DNA of 64,000 bases from NCBI GenBank assembly GCA_934322085.1, contig CAKRGF010000007.1, forward strand, positions 22,032 through 86,031. The letters are read 5' to 3'. The notes under the pieces are model-generated. The model did not search any database. It was not told where the DNA came from and saw only the letters and a list, made by a program, of their open reading frames with translations. Origin of the DNA: an uncultured Eubacterium sp. Lineage in GTDB: Bacteria > Bacillota > Clostridia > Lachnospirales > Lachnospiraceae. Made by a program: the position numbers and the translations under genes. Of this stretch, positions 42,586-51,560 are shown piece after piece; positions within the stretch are counted from its first letter, which is position 1, and every line of letters starts with the position of its first letter.

Positions 42586-44244
42586 TTATTTCAAAATCGC
42601 TCCTGTGCTGCCACTTGTTACCATATTGGCATAACGGCGTAAGTAGCCGCTTGTCACTTTCGGCTCTCTTGGCTGCCAGTTTTCGCGTCTCTTCTCCATC
42701 TCTTCATCCGAAATATCTACCATCAAAGTATTTTCCGGAATGTTAATCTTAATGATGTCTCCTTCTTCTACGAGAGCAATCGGACCACCAACTGCTGCTT
42801 CCGGTGAAACGTGTCCAATCGAAGCACCACGGGAAGCACCTGAGAAACGTCCATCCGTAATCAAAGCAACGGAAGAACCAAGGCCCATACCGGCAATTGC
42901 GGAAGTCGGATTGAGCATCTCTCTCATACCAGGACCGCCCTTTGGTCCCTCATAGCGGATAACAACAACATCGCCTGCAACAATTTTACCACCCTTGATA
43001 GCAGCAATTGCATCTTCCTCACAGTCAAAGACACGCGCCGGACCTTCATGAACCATCATTTCCGGTACTACGGCAGAACGTTTTACAACGCCGGAATCCG
43101 GTGCCAAGTTACCTTTCAAAACGGCAATTCCACCAGTTTCACTGTATGGATTATCAATTGGACGGATTACTTCCGGATTGCGGTTTACTACATGTTCAAT
43201 GTTCTCACCCACCGTCTTTCCGGTCACAGTCATAAGGTCTGTATAAAGAAGTCCCTTCTTATTCAGCTCATTCATTACCGCATAAACACCGCCTGCCTCA
43301 TTCAACTGTTCCATATAGGTGTGGCCTGCCGGTGCCAGATGACAAAGGTTAGGTGTCTTTGCACTAATTTCATTTGCAATATCAAGATTCAGTTTCACAC
43401 CTGCTTCATGAGCAATTGCCGGCAGATGAAGCATCGTATTGGTCGAACATCCAAGTGCCATATCGACTGTCATCGCATTCATAAATGCTTTCTCACACAT
43501 GATATCACGCGGACGGATATTTTTCTTATACATTTCCATAACCTGCATACCGGCATGTTTTGCCAGTTTGATTCGGTCAGAATATACAGCCGGAATTGTA
43601 CCATTGCCCTGAAGTCCCATACCGATTGCCTCGGTCAGACAGTTCATGGAGTTTGCGGTGTACATACCGGAGCAGGAACCACAGGTCGGGCAGGCATGGC
43701 TGACATAATCATCGACCTGCTCTTCGGTCATCTTGCCTGCCGCATGAGCCCCAACTGCCTCAAACATACTTGAAAGAGAAGTTCTCTGTCCCTGCACATG
43801 GCCGGCTAACATCGGACCACCGCTGACAAATACGGTTGGAATATTCACACGTGCCGCAGCCATCAAAAGCCCCGGTACGTTTTTATCACAGTTTGGTACC
43901 ATTACCATCGCATCAAAAGCATGTGCAAGTGCCATACACTCGGTCGAATCCGCAATCAAGTCACGGGTTACCAAAGAATATTTCATTCCCACATGTCCCA
44001 TCGCAATACCATCACAAACGGCAATTGCCGGGAATACAATTGGTGTACCACCTGCCATGGCAACACCAAGTTTTGCTGCCTCTACAATTTTGTCCAGATT
44101 CATATGGCCCGGAACAATTTCATTATATGAGCTGACAATTGCCACAAGCGGCTTTTCCAACTCTTCTTTTGTCAAACCAAGCGCATTAAACAAAGAACGC
44201 TGTGGTGCTGTCTGCATTCCTTTTTTTACTGAATCACTTTTCAT
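42586..44244 (-). CDS. ilvD: Dihydroxy-acid dehydratase
   Basis: 552-aa Fe-S dehydratase, third step in Val/Ile synthesis. The cluster Cys are visible in VPNCDKNVPGLL and CPTCGSCSGMYTANSMNCL. AGGAGG lies eight bases before the ATG. It lies between leuB (12 bp) and ilvB (42 bp). ilvC is not in the window. Confidence 0.97.
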   Translation of the reverse strand: MKSDSVKKGMQTAPQRSLFNALGLTKEELEKPLVAIVSSYNEIVPGHMNLDKIVEAAKLGVAMAGGTPIVFPAIAVCDGIAMGHVGMKYSLVTRDLIADSTECMALAHAFDAMVMVPNCDKNVPGLLMAAARVNIPTVFVSGGPMLAGHVQGQRTSLSSMFEAVGAHAAGKMTEEQVDDYVSHACPTCGSCSGMYTANSMNCLTEAIGMGLQGNGTIPAVYSDRIKLAKHAGMQVMEMYKKNIRPRDIMCEKAFMNAMTVDMALGCSTNTMLHLPAIAHEAGVKLNLDIANEISAKTPNLCHLAPAGHTYMEQLNEAGGVYAVMNELNKKGLLYTDLMTVTGKTVGENIEHVVNRNPEVIRPIDNPYSETGGIAVLKGNLAPDSGVVKRSAVVPEMMVHEGPARVFDCEEDAIAAIKGGKIVAGDVVVIRYEGPKGGPGMREMLNPTSAIAGMGLGSSVALITDGRFSGASRGASIGHVSPEAAVGGPIALVEEGDIIKINIPENTLMVDISDEEMEKRRENWQPREPKVTSGYLRRYANMVTSGSTGAILK

Positions 44245-44256
44245 ATCATCGTCCTC

Positions 44257-45342
44257 CTATTCAATCTCTGCTGCAATGGCATCGCCCATTTCTTTTGTGC
44301 CAAGCAGAGTCTTTCCTTCATCCATAATATCAATCGTACGCATTCCTTTTTTGAGAACAGTCTTGACGGCATTTTCAACCGCATCCGCTTCTTTGGAAAG
44401 TCCAAAGGAATAACGTAATAACATTGCTGCCGATAAAATCGTCGCAATCGGATTTGCTTTATTTTGTCCTGCGATATCCGGTGCTGAGCCGTGGCTTGGC
44501 TCATACATACCAAAGGTTCCCTCACCTAAACTTGCAGAAGAAAGCATTCCTAAAGAACCGGTTACCATGCTTGCCTCATCCGACAAAATATCGCCAAACA
44601 TATTCTCGGTTAAAATGACATCAAACTGTTTCGGGTCTCTTACAATCTGCATTGCACAGTTGTCAACCAGCATATTTGTCAATGTCACTTCCGGATAATC
44701 TTTGCTGACTTCCTCGACAACTTTGCTCCAAAGTCTGGAAGAATCCAACACGTTTGCTTTATCAACACTGCAGACTTTCTTATTTCTCTTCATCGCAATC
44801 TCAAACGCCTGAATGGCAATTCTGCGAATCTCATTTTCATCATATTTTAAAGTATCCACTGCGGTACGCACGCCATCAATTTCTTTGGTATAGCGTTCAC
44901 CGAAGTAAAGACCACCCGTTAATTCACGGGCAAAGATAAAATCAAAACCACCTTCTACAATTTCTTCCTTCAACGGACAAGCGCCGCTCAATTCTTCAAA
45001 CAGAATTGCCGGACGAAGGTTGCAGAATAAGCCAAGTCCCTTACGAATTTTCAAAAGGCCTGCTTCCGGTCTTTTTTCCGGTGGCAGTTCATACCAGCTG
45101 TCCACTCCGACTCGTCCACCGACCGCACCAAGCAAAATCGAATCACTTTTTCTTGCACGCTCTAAGGTTTCATCTGTCAGAGGCTCGCCGTATGCGTCAA
45201 TGGAACAGCCGCCCATCAACAATTCTTCGTATTCAAATGTGTGCCCATATGTATCTGCCACTTTATTCAATACCTTTTTGGCTTCTGCCACAATTTCAGG
45301 TCCGATTCCGTCTCCGGGAATCACTGCAATATGGTAGTTCAT
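44257..45342 (-). CDS. leuB: 3-Isopropylmalate dehydrogenase
   Basis: 361-aa NAD-dependent oxidative decarboxylase of leucine synthesis. MNYHIAVIPGDGIGPEIV, the active-site RELTGGLYFG, VDNCAMQIVRDP and the adenine-binding GSAPDIAGQNKANPIAT are intact. ATG 45342 is chosen because the protein aligns from there and GGAGA lies upstream; ATGs at 45360 and 45354 lack spaced sites. First gene of the operon, from the strong promoter at 45401-45430. leuA, leuC and leuD are not in the window. Confidence 0.96.
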   Translation of the reverse strand: MNYHIAVIPGDGIGPEIVAEAKKVLNKVADTYGHTFEYEELLMGGCSIDAYGEPLTDETLERARKSDSILLGAVGGRVGVDSWYELPPEKRPEAGLLKIRKGLGLFCNLRPAILFEELSGACPLKEEIVEGGFDFIFARELTGGLYFGERYTKEIDGVRTAVDTLKYDENEIRRIAIQAFEIAMKRNKKVCSVDKANVLDSSRLWSKVVEEVSKDYPEVTLTNMLVDNCAMQIVRDPKQFDVILTENMFGDILSDEASMVTGSLGMLSSASLGEGTFGMYEPSHGSAPDIAGQNKANPIATILSAAMLLRYSFGLSKEADAVENAVKTVLKKGMRTIDIMDEGKTLLGTKEMGDAIAAEIE

Positions 45343-45400
45343 TCTCTCTCTCATCTCCATTTCGTTTCATAAAAGGGTAAACTTCCCCTCATAATCTCCT

Positions 45401-45430
45401 AGTATAAAGCAAGGTGGGGCTTTATGTCAA
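45401..45430 (-). promoter_or_regulatory. Strong sigma-A promoter of the leuB-ilvD-ilvB-serC-serA operon, with inverted repeat in the spacer
   Basis: On the minus strand a perfect TTGACA (45425-45430) and TATACT (45401-45406) are 18 bases apart. The arms ATAAAGC (45404-45410) and GCTTTAT (45419-45425) are perfect inverted repeats that span the spacer and touch both boxes, a likely operator. The leader to leuB is about 50 bases and shows no T-box motif. Confidence 0.65.
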
Positions 45431-45450
45431 GTAAACACCGCGATAAGTTT

Positions 45451-45595
45451 CCGTAACATAAGAAGAAAAAACTTTGTGATTCGTGGGCGCTCCCGCTAGA
45501 CAAACGCGTAAGGGTATCGGCTTGTAAACAACACAAGCCAGATACCCACGTGTTTGTACCCACTCATCACAAAGTTTTTTCTTCTTATATTACCG
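45451..45595. repeat. 145-bp near-complete palindrome (multi-arm inverted repeat)
   Basis: The outer arms pair over 23 bp without error (45458-45480 with 45566-45588, starting ATAAGAAGAAAAAACTTTG) and imperfectly further to TTCCG. Inside, GTGGG/CCCAC, ACAAACGCGT/ACGTGTTTGT, GGGTATC/GATACCC and GGCTTGT/ACAAGCC pair in nested order. The whole of 45343-45670 holds no gene: only the leuB promoter and this element. It lies after the permease stop and may end that transcript, but it is far larger than a normal terminator; a MITE-like element or structured RNA is possible. Confidence 0.75.
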
Positions 45596-45670
45596 GAATT
45601 CTAAATAAGCGATATCGAACCTTCATAATTAAACATAAAATTGTTTTTCATTTGCTAATTCATTACCCCC

Positions 45671-46540
45671 TTAAAAAGCAATCTGAAGCAAATCAATCAA
45701 AATTCCTCCAACGACACCTGCCACATATAAATAACACAAAATACCGACGTTCTGTTTTACATGTTTACGGTTCATGCGGCACAAAACAAGTGCACCGACA
45801 CCGGCATTGGTAAATAATCCTGCCATCATCGGACCGGCACTAATGACTTTCTGTAAATAGAGCTGAGTAATGACTACGGACGACGCACAGTTTGGAACCA
45901 TGCCAATTGCCCCCGCCAAAATCTCGCCGAGAACCGGACGATCCATAAGAAATCCGGCCAAAGCCTCTTCACCCACACCATCAATAACAGCTTCCAGAAC
46001 AAGTGTTATCAAAAACAAAAAAATGGTAATGTGAATGGTGTGACGCAGCGCAGAGAAAAAAATCCCCTCATCGTCACATTTGCAGTGTTCACTCTCACAC
46101 ATTGTATGGATGTTGCGGTATCTCATTTTTCTGCCCCAGATACTGTGATACAAAAAATCCAAAAGGAAACCAAAAAGGATTCCCATTACCATTTTAACCG
46201 CCAAAATCTTAATGATTGTCCATGCAGGTACTGCCTCAGAAATAAAAATCGGAAGCATTTCGTCAGAAGTAGACAAAAATACAGCCACCAAAGCACCTGC
46301 CGTAATCAAACCACCGGAATACAGATTTGATGCTGCTGCCGAAAAGCCACACTGTGGCACAACACCTAAAATTCCGCCAAATACCGGCCCTGCTTTTCCA
46401 GCGCGCAGAATTGCCGCCTGCGTATGGCTTCCAGTGCGGTGTTCCAGCCACTCCATCAAAACATAAGTAAGGAAAAGAAATGGGATAAGTTTTAATGTAT
46501 CCACTCCTGCTTCCATGAAAATATCAAGAAACTCATTCAT
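45671..46540 (-). CDS. Putative heavy-metal/manganese exporter, ArsP_2 (10TM) type
   Basis: 289-aa membrane protein with two inverted-like halves, each carrying a GVVPQCGF/GMVPNCAS signature (about residue 60 and 218). The cytoplasmic loop between halves has a metal-ligand cluster, HTMCESEHCKCDDEG. This fits the PF11449-type putative exporters annotated as arsenic or manganese efflux proteins. The substrate is not known. No metal riboswitch is visible in the short upstream gap (38 bp to the GGDEF gene). Probably co-transcribed with the GGDEF gene. Confidence 0.75.
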   Translation of the reverse strand: MNEFLDIFMEAGVDTLKLIPFLFLTYVLMEWLEHRTGSHTQAAILRAGKAGPVFGGILGVVPQCGFSAAASNLYSGGLITAGALVAVFLSTSDEMLPIFISEAVPAWTIIKILAVKMVMGILFGFLLDFLYHSIWGRKMRYRNIHTMCESEHCKCDDEGIFFSALRHTIHITIFLFLITLVLEAVIDGVGEEALAGFLMDRPVLGEILAGAIGMVPNCASSVVITQLYLQKVISAGPMMAGLFTNAGVGALVLCRMNRKHVKQNVGILCYLYVAGVVGGILIDLLQIAF

Positions 46541-46578
46541 CGTATTGATTCCTTTCTTTTCGTGAAACTAATGCATTT

Positions 46579-47634
46579 TTAGTTCACGACCTGATTTTTC
46601 CCCTTTTCCTTCCCCTGATTCAAACGCGAATCTGCAAGTGCAATCCGCTCTTTCATTGTCTGTTTTTCATCGCAGTATACAAATCCAAACGTTGCCGTAA
46701 CTGACACACGCTGACGCTGGTAAGTAAGTACATAGTCCGCAATTTCTTTGCGAATTTTTTCCGTTAATCGGTACCCGCTTTTTTTATCCATCTTCAGAAG
46801 CAGTAACACTTCATCACCGCCCCAGCGGCACACTTCACCACGGTTTCTCACTGCCTGGCGGATTAGATAAGAAAGATTAATCAAAAGCTCATCTCCGCAG
46901 GAATGACCGTACGTACGGTTTGTCTGTTTGAAATTATCCAAATCCATCTGCACCACACAATAATCTTTTTCATAATACTCGTATTCCTCAAATATTTCAT
47001 CCATATTCTGGCGATTTCTCATATTTGTGAGTGCATCGTAATGAACCATAAAATCAAGTTCATCATTCCGCTCCTCCAACACATTTGTCGCACTGCGTAT
47101 TGCAACAACAAAGTATGCAGAATAAGCCATTAGAAAAATGGTACAGATAGCTACATTAATTGCAAAAATAACAAGCATCTCATGGTTTGACATACCCGGT
47201 AATTTATTAATTTCTCCGGCTGACGATGCCGAGTGAACAATCACAAGCAAATCAAAAATACCAAGCACACTTGACGTGACCACACCGATTCGGCTCTTCA
47301 TATGAATACACGCAATGTAGTAAATAACCGGAATAAGCATAAAGCCGTATAAAGAAAAGCCATATCCCCAGCCTAAGCACAGGTTACACAAAAGTACATG
47401 TACAAGCACTTCGGCAAATGGTACTAACATCCATCTCTCCATATGTTTCACACGAGAAACCAAAAATAAAAGCAGCAAATAAATTACAATACTTGCAATA
47501 TTAAATACATATAAAATTGTTACACCAATACAATAAAAGAAAATACACAATGCCGTATGCATACACAAACTCAGTGCTAACATTAAAGCAAAAAAATGAA
47601 CACTTCGTTTTTGTTCTGTTTCCCCATTTAACAT
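46579..47634 (-). CDS. Membrane-anchored GGDEF protein (diguanylate cyclase-like)
   Basis: 351 aa. Six or seven predicted membrane segments (about 12-185), then a GGDEF domain (about 200-345) with DALTNMRNR, DLDNFKQTN and the signature RWGGDEV, in which Val replaces the usual Phe. The RxxD inhibitory site in front is not present (Gly at the Asp position), so product feedback is unlikely. Active cyclase remains likely because GGDE is intact. GGGAGGT is six bases before the ATG. Next to an exporter and methionine aminopeptidase; no effector gene nearby. Confidence 0.88.
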   Translation of the reverse strand: MLNGETEQKRSVHFFALMLALSLCMHTALCIFFYCIGVTILYVFNIASIVIYLLLLFLVSRVKHMERWMLVPFAEVLVHVLLCNLCLGWGYGFSLYGFMLIPVIYYIACIHMKSRIGVVTSSVLGIFDLLVIVHSASSAGEINKLPGMSNHEMLVIFAINVAICTIFLMAYSAYFVVAIRSATNVLEERNDELDFMVHYDALTNMRNRQNMDEIFEEYEYYEKDYCVVQMDLDNFKQTNRTYGHSCGDELLINLSYLIRQAVRNRGEVCRWGGDEVLLLLKMDKKSGYRLTEKIRKEIADYVLTYQRQRVSVTATFGFVYCDEKQTMKERIALADSRLNQGKEKGKNQVVN

Positions 47635-47677
47635 AGCAAAACCTCCCTTTTCCTTGATTCCCTAAGAAATCAGTAAA

Positions 47678-48553
47678 CTACCAACACAATACCTCATTTC
47701 CTTCTTCTGTCACAAGCACCATAATTTCCCACTGTGCCGATGGCATATGATCTTTTGTATAAACTTCCCAGCCATTTTTTGAATCGGTTATAATATCTTC
47801 TTTTCCCATATTTACCATAGGCTCAATCGTAAATATCATACCAGGCACTAACAGCATCTCTTCGCCTCGTTTGGAATGATAACCAACCCATGGCTCCTCA
47901 TGGAACTCAAGCCCGACACCATGACCGCCAATTTCACGGACCACCGTGTAGCCGTTTGCCGCCGCATGGTCATGAACCGCCTGCCCCATATCACCAAGGA
48001 ATCCCCATGGTTTAACCTGCTCTAATCCTTTTTCCACGCACTCTCTTGTAACCTGTACAAGACGTTTTTTCTCCGGTGACACCTCACCGATGCAAAACAT
48101 ACGGGAAGAGTCTGAAAAATATCCATTTAAGATTGTCGAACAGTCGACATTCACAATATCACCGGATTTTAATATAACATCTTCCGATGGAAATCCATGG
48201 CATACCTGATCATTTACCGAGGTGCAGACACTATACGGGAATCCTTCATAATTTAAAGGTGCCGGGATTCCGCCTCTTTTGGTTGTCATATCATACACAA
48301 TTTGATCAATTTCTTTGGTATTCATTCCCTCATAAATATGTTCTTCCAGATAATCCAAAATGGCAATGTTAATTTTACAGCTTTCTTTTATTTGTTCAAT
48401 CTGAGCCGGTGTTTTGATGATGTGGTGAGGCGGCACAATGTGACCTTGCTCACGATAAGATTCAATCTTTGCATCAAAACCGGCGTGACAGACCTTATAT
48501 TTGCGTCCGCTGCCACACCAGCATGGCTCATTACGTCCAATTTGTTTTGACAT
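47678..48553 (-). CDS. map: Methionine aminopeptidase with N-terminal SEC-C zinc motif
   Basis: 291-aa type I enzyme removing initiator Met. The N-terminal SEC-C motif (RNEPCWCGSGRKYKVCH) binds zinc and is typical of one MetAP subtype. The catalytic pita-bread domain holds GYPVC-like SVNDQVCHGFP, the Asp ligands in VNVDCSTILNGYFSDSSR, HGVGLEFHE and FTIEPM. ATG 48553 is preferred over a GTG three codons upstream, which is one base from the AGAAAG site. Neighbour of thrH. Confidence 0.95.
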   Translation of the reverse strand: MSKQIGRNEPCWCGSGRKYKVCHAGFDAKIESYREQGHIVPPHHIIKTPAQIEQIKESCKINIAILDYLEEHIYEGMNTKEIDQIVYDMTTKRGGIPAPLNYEGFPYSVCTSVNDQVCHGFPSEDVILKSGDIVNVDCSTILNGYFSDSSRMFCIGEVSPEKKRLVQVTRECVEKGLEQVKPWGFLGDMGQAVHDHAAANGYTVVREIGGHGVGLEFHEEPWVGYHSKRGEEMLLVPGMIFTIEPMVNMGKEDIITDSKNGWEVYTKDHMPSAQWEIMVLVTEEGNEVLCW

Positions 48554-48574
48554 TTTTGTCACACTTTCTATTGA

Positions 48575-49174
48575 TTATAATGCTTTTTTTATGGCAGCAA
48601 GTAACTCATCATACTCTTCAAAAGCAGGAAGTTCCGGATGATCCTTCTTAATCTGCTCAGTACTCTTAAATAAGAAACCTGCCTTACTTGCCTGAATCAT
48701 TCCCAAATCATTATAGCTGTCACCGCTGGCAATCGTTTCATAACCGATAGACTGCAATGCCTTTACTGTTGTATATTTGGAATTTTCAATTCGCATCTTA
48801 AATCCGGTAATCTCACCGTTTTCTGCTACTTCCAGAGAATTGCAGAAAATGGTAGGCCATCCCAGTTTTTCCATAAGCGGAGCCGCAAACTGAGTAAATG
48901 TATCACTGATGATAATAACCTGTGTCGTTTTGCGCAGTTCATCCAGAAATTCTTTTGCTCCCGGAATCGGGTCAATCGTAGCAATCGTTTCCTGAATTTC
49001 TTTCAGTCCAAGTCCATGCTCTTTCAAAATACCAAGGCGCCAATTCATCAGTTTATCGTAATCCGGTTCGTCTCTCGTCGTTCTTTTTAACTCCGGGATT
49101 CCACTTGCTTTTGCAAAAGCAATCCAAATTTCAGGTACCAGTACTCCCTCTAAGTCCAAACATACAATATTCAT
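48575..49174 (-). CDS. thrH: ThrH: phosphoserine phosphatase/homoserine phosphotransferase
   Basis: 199-aa HAD-family enzyme, close in pattern to Pseudomonas ThrH, which has phosphoserine phosphatase and phosphoserine:homoserine phosphotransferase activity. Motif I is CLDLEGVLVPEIW (nucleophile Asp), motif II is IISDTF, and motif IV is ASGDSYNDLGM. The start is the second of two adjacent ATGs (49174), matching the MxIxCLDLEG N-terminus of the family, with GGAGG seven bases upstream. No classical serB is in the window; serA and serC are 9 kb away. ThrH may complete serine synthesis. Confidence 0.9.
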   Translation of the reverse strand: MNIVCLDLEGVLVPEIWIAFAKASGIPELKRTTRDEPDYDKLMNWRLGILKEHGLGLKEIQETIATIDPIPGAKEFLDELRKTTQVIIISDTFTQFAAPLMEKLGWPTIFCNSLEVAENGEITGFKMRIENSKYTTVKALQSIGYETIASGDSYNDLGMIQASKAGFLFKSTEQIKKDHPELPAFEEYDELLAAIKKAL

Positions 49175-49205
49175 CATTCATCCTCCATCTGTAATTATAT
49201 TTTCA

Positions 49206-50879
49206 CTACTCTACGGACACAAAGTAGTAATAAATCGGCTGTCCGCCATACTGGATCTCGACTTCCATCTCGTCATCAATCTCCTCAATGGCTTTTGCGA
49301 TTTTTTCTGCATCTTCTTTGGTTCCCTCTTCACCATAATAAATAGTAATGAGTTCCGAATCTTCATCCATCATCTTTTTTAATAAATCTATTGTCGTGTC
49401 CACTACATCGGTGCCAACTGTCTCAATCGTTTTATCACTCAATCCCATGATATTGCCGGCTTTGATTTCTTTTCCATCAATTACGGTATCTCTTACTGCA
49501 TAGGTTATCTGACCGGATTTCACCTCGGAAAGTGCTTCCGTCATCGCCTCTTCATTCTGCTCCGGCGTAAATCCTTCTACAAAATTAATCATCGCTGCAA
49601 TTCCCTGTGGAATATTTTTCGTCGGAATTACGTGAACCGCCTTATCCTTTGTCAAATCCTTTGCCTGCTCTGCCGCCAAAATAATATTACCATTATTTGG
49701 CAGAATATAGATGTTTTTCGCAGGAATTTTTTCGATGGCACCAAGAATGTCCTCGGTACTTGGATTCATTGTCTGACCGCCTTCAATCACTTCATCTACA
49801 CCAAGTTCATGGAACAAATCGGTAAGTCCCTCTCCGACTGAAACACTGATAAACCCGTTTTCTTTAAATTCTACTTTCTTTTCTTCCTGTTTCTGCTGTT
49901 TTACCATCTCGCTGGCATTTTTGATAACACGCTCGTGATGTTCTTCCCGCATATTATCAATCTTCATGCGTGTCAAAGAACCATAGGTAAGTGCCTTCTG
50001 AATTGCAAGACCCGGGTCATTCGTGTGCACATGGATTTTAACAATTTCCTCATCGGCAACGCAGACAATCGAATCGCCAATGGATTCCAAAAAAGCCTTA
50101 AATTCCATTTCTTCTTTTCTGCCAAATGGCTTTTCAAGCATAATGATAAATTCGGTGCAGTAACCAAATTTAATATCTGCTTCAGCAACGACATCTGCAT
50201 CTGCTCCCATGTTCGGTTTCTTAACAGGAGCGGCAGCCGGTTCCACATCGACTTTCACTTCTTTGCCAATCAGCGCAGTATACGCACCTTCTAACACCGT
50301 AACAAGTCCCTCTCCACCGGAATCCACAACTCCGGCTTCTTTTAACACTGGCAAAAGTTCCGGCGTCTGGTCTAACACATCACGCATATGCATAATTACG
50401 CTGTTCATAAACTCTGCGATGTTATCTGTGCGTCCATTTAACTCAAGGGCTTTATCCGCACCGCCGCGGGCAACCGTAAGAATCGTTCCCTCTTTTGGTT
50501 TCATGACCGCTTTATACGCAGATTCTACCGCACGTTCAAAGGCTTTCGTCAAAACATCGACATCCACTTCATCAACCTTTGAAACTTCTTTTGTGAATCC
50601 ACGGAGTAATTGCGACAAAATAACACCAGAGTTTCCTCTCGCACCACGTAAAGAACCACCGGAAATTGCTTTGCCAAGCGATTTCATATCCGGGTTTTCT
50701 AATGCCGCTACCTCTTTTGCCGCAGACATAATGGTCATCGTCATATTCGTTCCCGTATCACCATCCGGTACAGGGAATACATTCAAATCGTTTATTACTT
50801 CCTTCTTTGCATCGATTGCATTTGCCCCGGCAAGAAAACACTTTCTTACAAAAGAGGCATCCATCGTTTTTATAATCAC
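49206..50879 (-). CDS. DAK-domain protein YloV/FakA-like (fatty acid kinase subunit)
   Basis: 557 aa. The N-terminal DhaL-like ATP-binding domain has VFPVPDGDTGTNM and GARGNSGVILSQLLRG. A central HVHTNDPG metal/His motif and a C-terminal domain follow. FakA of S. aureus phosphorylates fatty acids with FakB; B. subtilis YloV is the homologue. A FakB gene is not in the window. The start is a GTG at 50879, with GGAGG eight bases upstream; the longer frame lacks a site and the next ATG is too far. It follows the Asp23 gene by 28 bp, as yloV follows yloU. Confidence 0.9.
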   Translation of the reverse strand: MIIKTMDASFVRKCFLAGANAIDAKKEVINDLNVFPVPDGDTGTNMTMTIMSAAKEVAALENPDMKSLGKAISGGSLRGARGNSGVILSQLLRGFTKEVSKVDEVDVDVLTKAFERAVESAYKAVMKPKEGTILTVARGGADKALELNGRTDNIAEFMNSVIMHMRDVLDQTPELLPVLKEAGVVDSGGEGLVTVLEGAYTALIGKEVKVDVEPAAAPVKKPNMGADADVVAEADIKFGYCTEFIIMLEKPFGRKEEMEFKAFLESIGDSIVCVADEEIVKIHVHTNDPGLAIQKALTYGSLTRMKIDNMREEHHERVIKNASEMVKQQKQEEKKVEFKENGFISVSVGEGLTDLFHELGVDEVIEGGQTMNPSTEDILGAIEKIPAKNIYILPNNGNIILAAEQAKDLTKDKAVHVIPTKNIPQGIAAMINFVEGFTPEQNEEAMTEALSEVKSGQITYAVRDTVIDGKEIKAGNIMGLSDKTIETVGTDVVDTTIDLLKKMMDEDSELITIYYGEEGTKEDAEKIAKAIEEIDDEMEVEIQYGGQPIYYYFVSVE

Positions 50880-50907
50880 AGTTTTCTCCTCCAATTTAAC
50901 AGGCAAA

Positions 50908-51264
50908 TTAGTTAATCACGCGTACGCCTTCAACGCATACGGTAATTTTCCCAACTTCCATGCCGGTATACTCTTCTACCTTATACTTCACATTATCAAC
51001 AAGGTTTTGTGCAACCGCAAGAATACTCACTTCATATGCTACAATAATATGAAGTTCAATCATCAGCTTGCCATCAGCCGCACTAACATTAACACCATGA
51101 CGCAAGTTGTCCTTTTTCAACAACTTCACAAAGCCATCCCGTACGTTTACGGATGCCATACCAACAACGCCAAAACACTCTACCGCTGCGGAACCGGCAT
51201 ACTTAGCCAATACATCCTCATCTACAAAGATTTTGCCCATTTCGGTATCCATCTGACCTTTCAT
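50908..51264 (-). CDS. Asp23/Gls24 envelope stress protein, YloU-like
   Basis: 118-aa Asp23 family protein, a small cytoplasmic protein near the membrane; the precise role is not clear. Core motifs include EDVLAKYAGSAAVECFGVVGMA and LMIELHIIVAYEVSI. ATG 51264 is preferred: GGAGG is five bases upstream; the TTG four codons earlier overlaps the site. Co-transcribed with the FakA-like gene. Confidence 0.92.
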   Translation of the reverse strand: MKGQMDTEMGKIFVDEDVLAKYAGSAAVECFGVVGMASVNVRDGFVKLLKKDNLRHGVNVSAADGKLMIELHIIVAYEVSILAVAQNLVDNVKYKVEEYTGMEVGKITVCVEGVRVIN

Positions 51265-51359
51265 AGTAACCTCCAATCTGGTATCCCCTAACGGATAACT
51301 GCATAATTATTTTTATTTTACACTATTCTATAAAAAAAAGCAAATCCACATACTGCGAA

Positions 51360-51386
51360 ACTTTTCCCATTTTTCTGCATAGAATA
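51360..51386 (+). promoter_or_regulatory. Sigma-K-like promoter before the 47-aa membrane peptide
   Basis: AC (51360-51361), 16 bases and CATAGAATA (51378-51386) fit the late mother-cell consensus AC-N16/17-CATANNNTA at each defined base. CATAGAAT also resembles a sigma-E -10. Short consensus, so chance matches occur. Confidence 0.4.
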
Positions 51387-51416
51387 GTAACAAAGACATC
51401 TATGCGGGTATCTTTT

Positions 51417-51560
51417 ATGAAACGCTTAATCGGATTTATTTTGTTCTGGATTGGCATCGGCATGTGCATCATGCTTTTCATGCGGCACAGTCTGCTTGCC
51501 ATCCTGATTATTATTACCTGTCTTGTCCTCGGCTATAATCTCTTCACAAGCTGCGACTAA
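51417..51560 (+). CDS. Small membrane protein, 47 aa, unknown function
   Basis: MKRLIGFILFWIGIGMCIML then a second hydrophobic stretch and the tail NLFTSCD: two membrane segments joined by a short polar turn (MRHS). An in-frame ATG at 51402 gives a 52-aa version; neither has a strong ribosome site. It is the only plus-strand gene in a long minus-strand run, lies between divergent-type neighbours yloU and rpmB, and is followed at once by a strong terminator. I do not recognise the family. The predicted late sporulation promoter suggests a spore role. Confidence 0.6.
   Translation: MKRLIGFILFWIGIGMCIMLFMRHSLLAILIIITCLVLGYNLFTSCD

Noticed and set aside
43048..43773. Long plus-strand open frame of 241 codons inside ilvD
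   Set aside because: Antisense shadow of a clear enzyme gene; composition is unlike a protein.
45343..45400. Possible leader peptide of 13 codons before leuB (starts MRGSLPFY)
   Set aside because: Only one Leu, no Ile or Val run, no ribosome site and no attenuator hairpin after it.
45361..45670. T-box leader for the branched-chain operon
   Set aside because: No T-box sequence or specifier loop on the minus strand, and the predicted leader is only about 50 bases.
50209..51291. Plus-strand open frame of 360 codons opposite the FakA-like and Asp23 genes
   Set aside because: It lies antisense to two well-supported genes, with no ribosome site or family resemblance.
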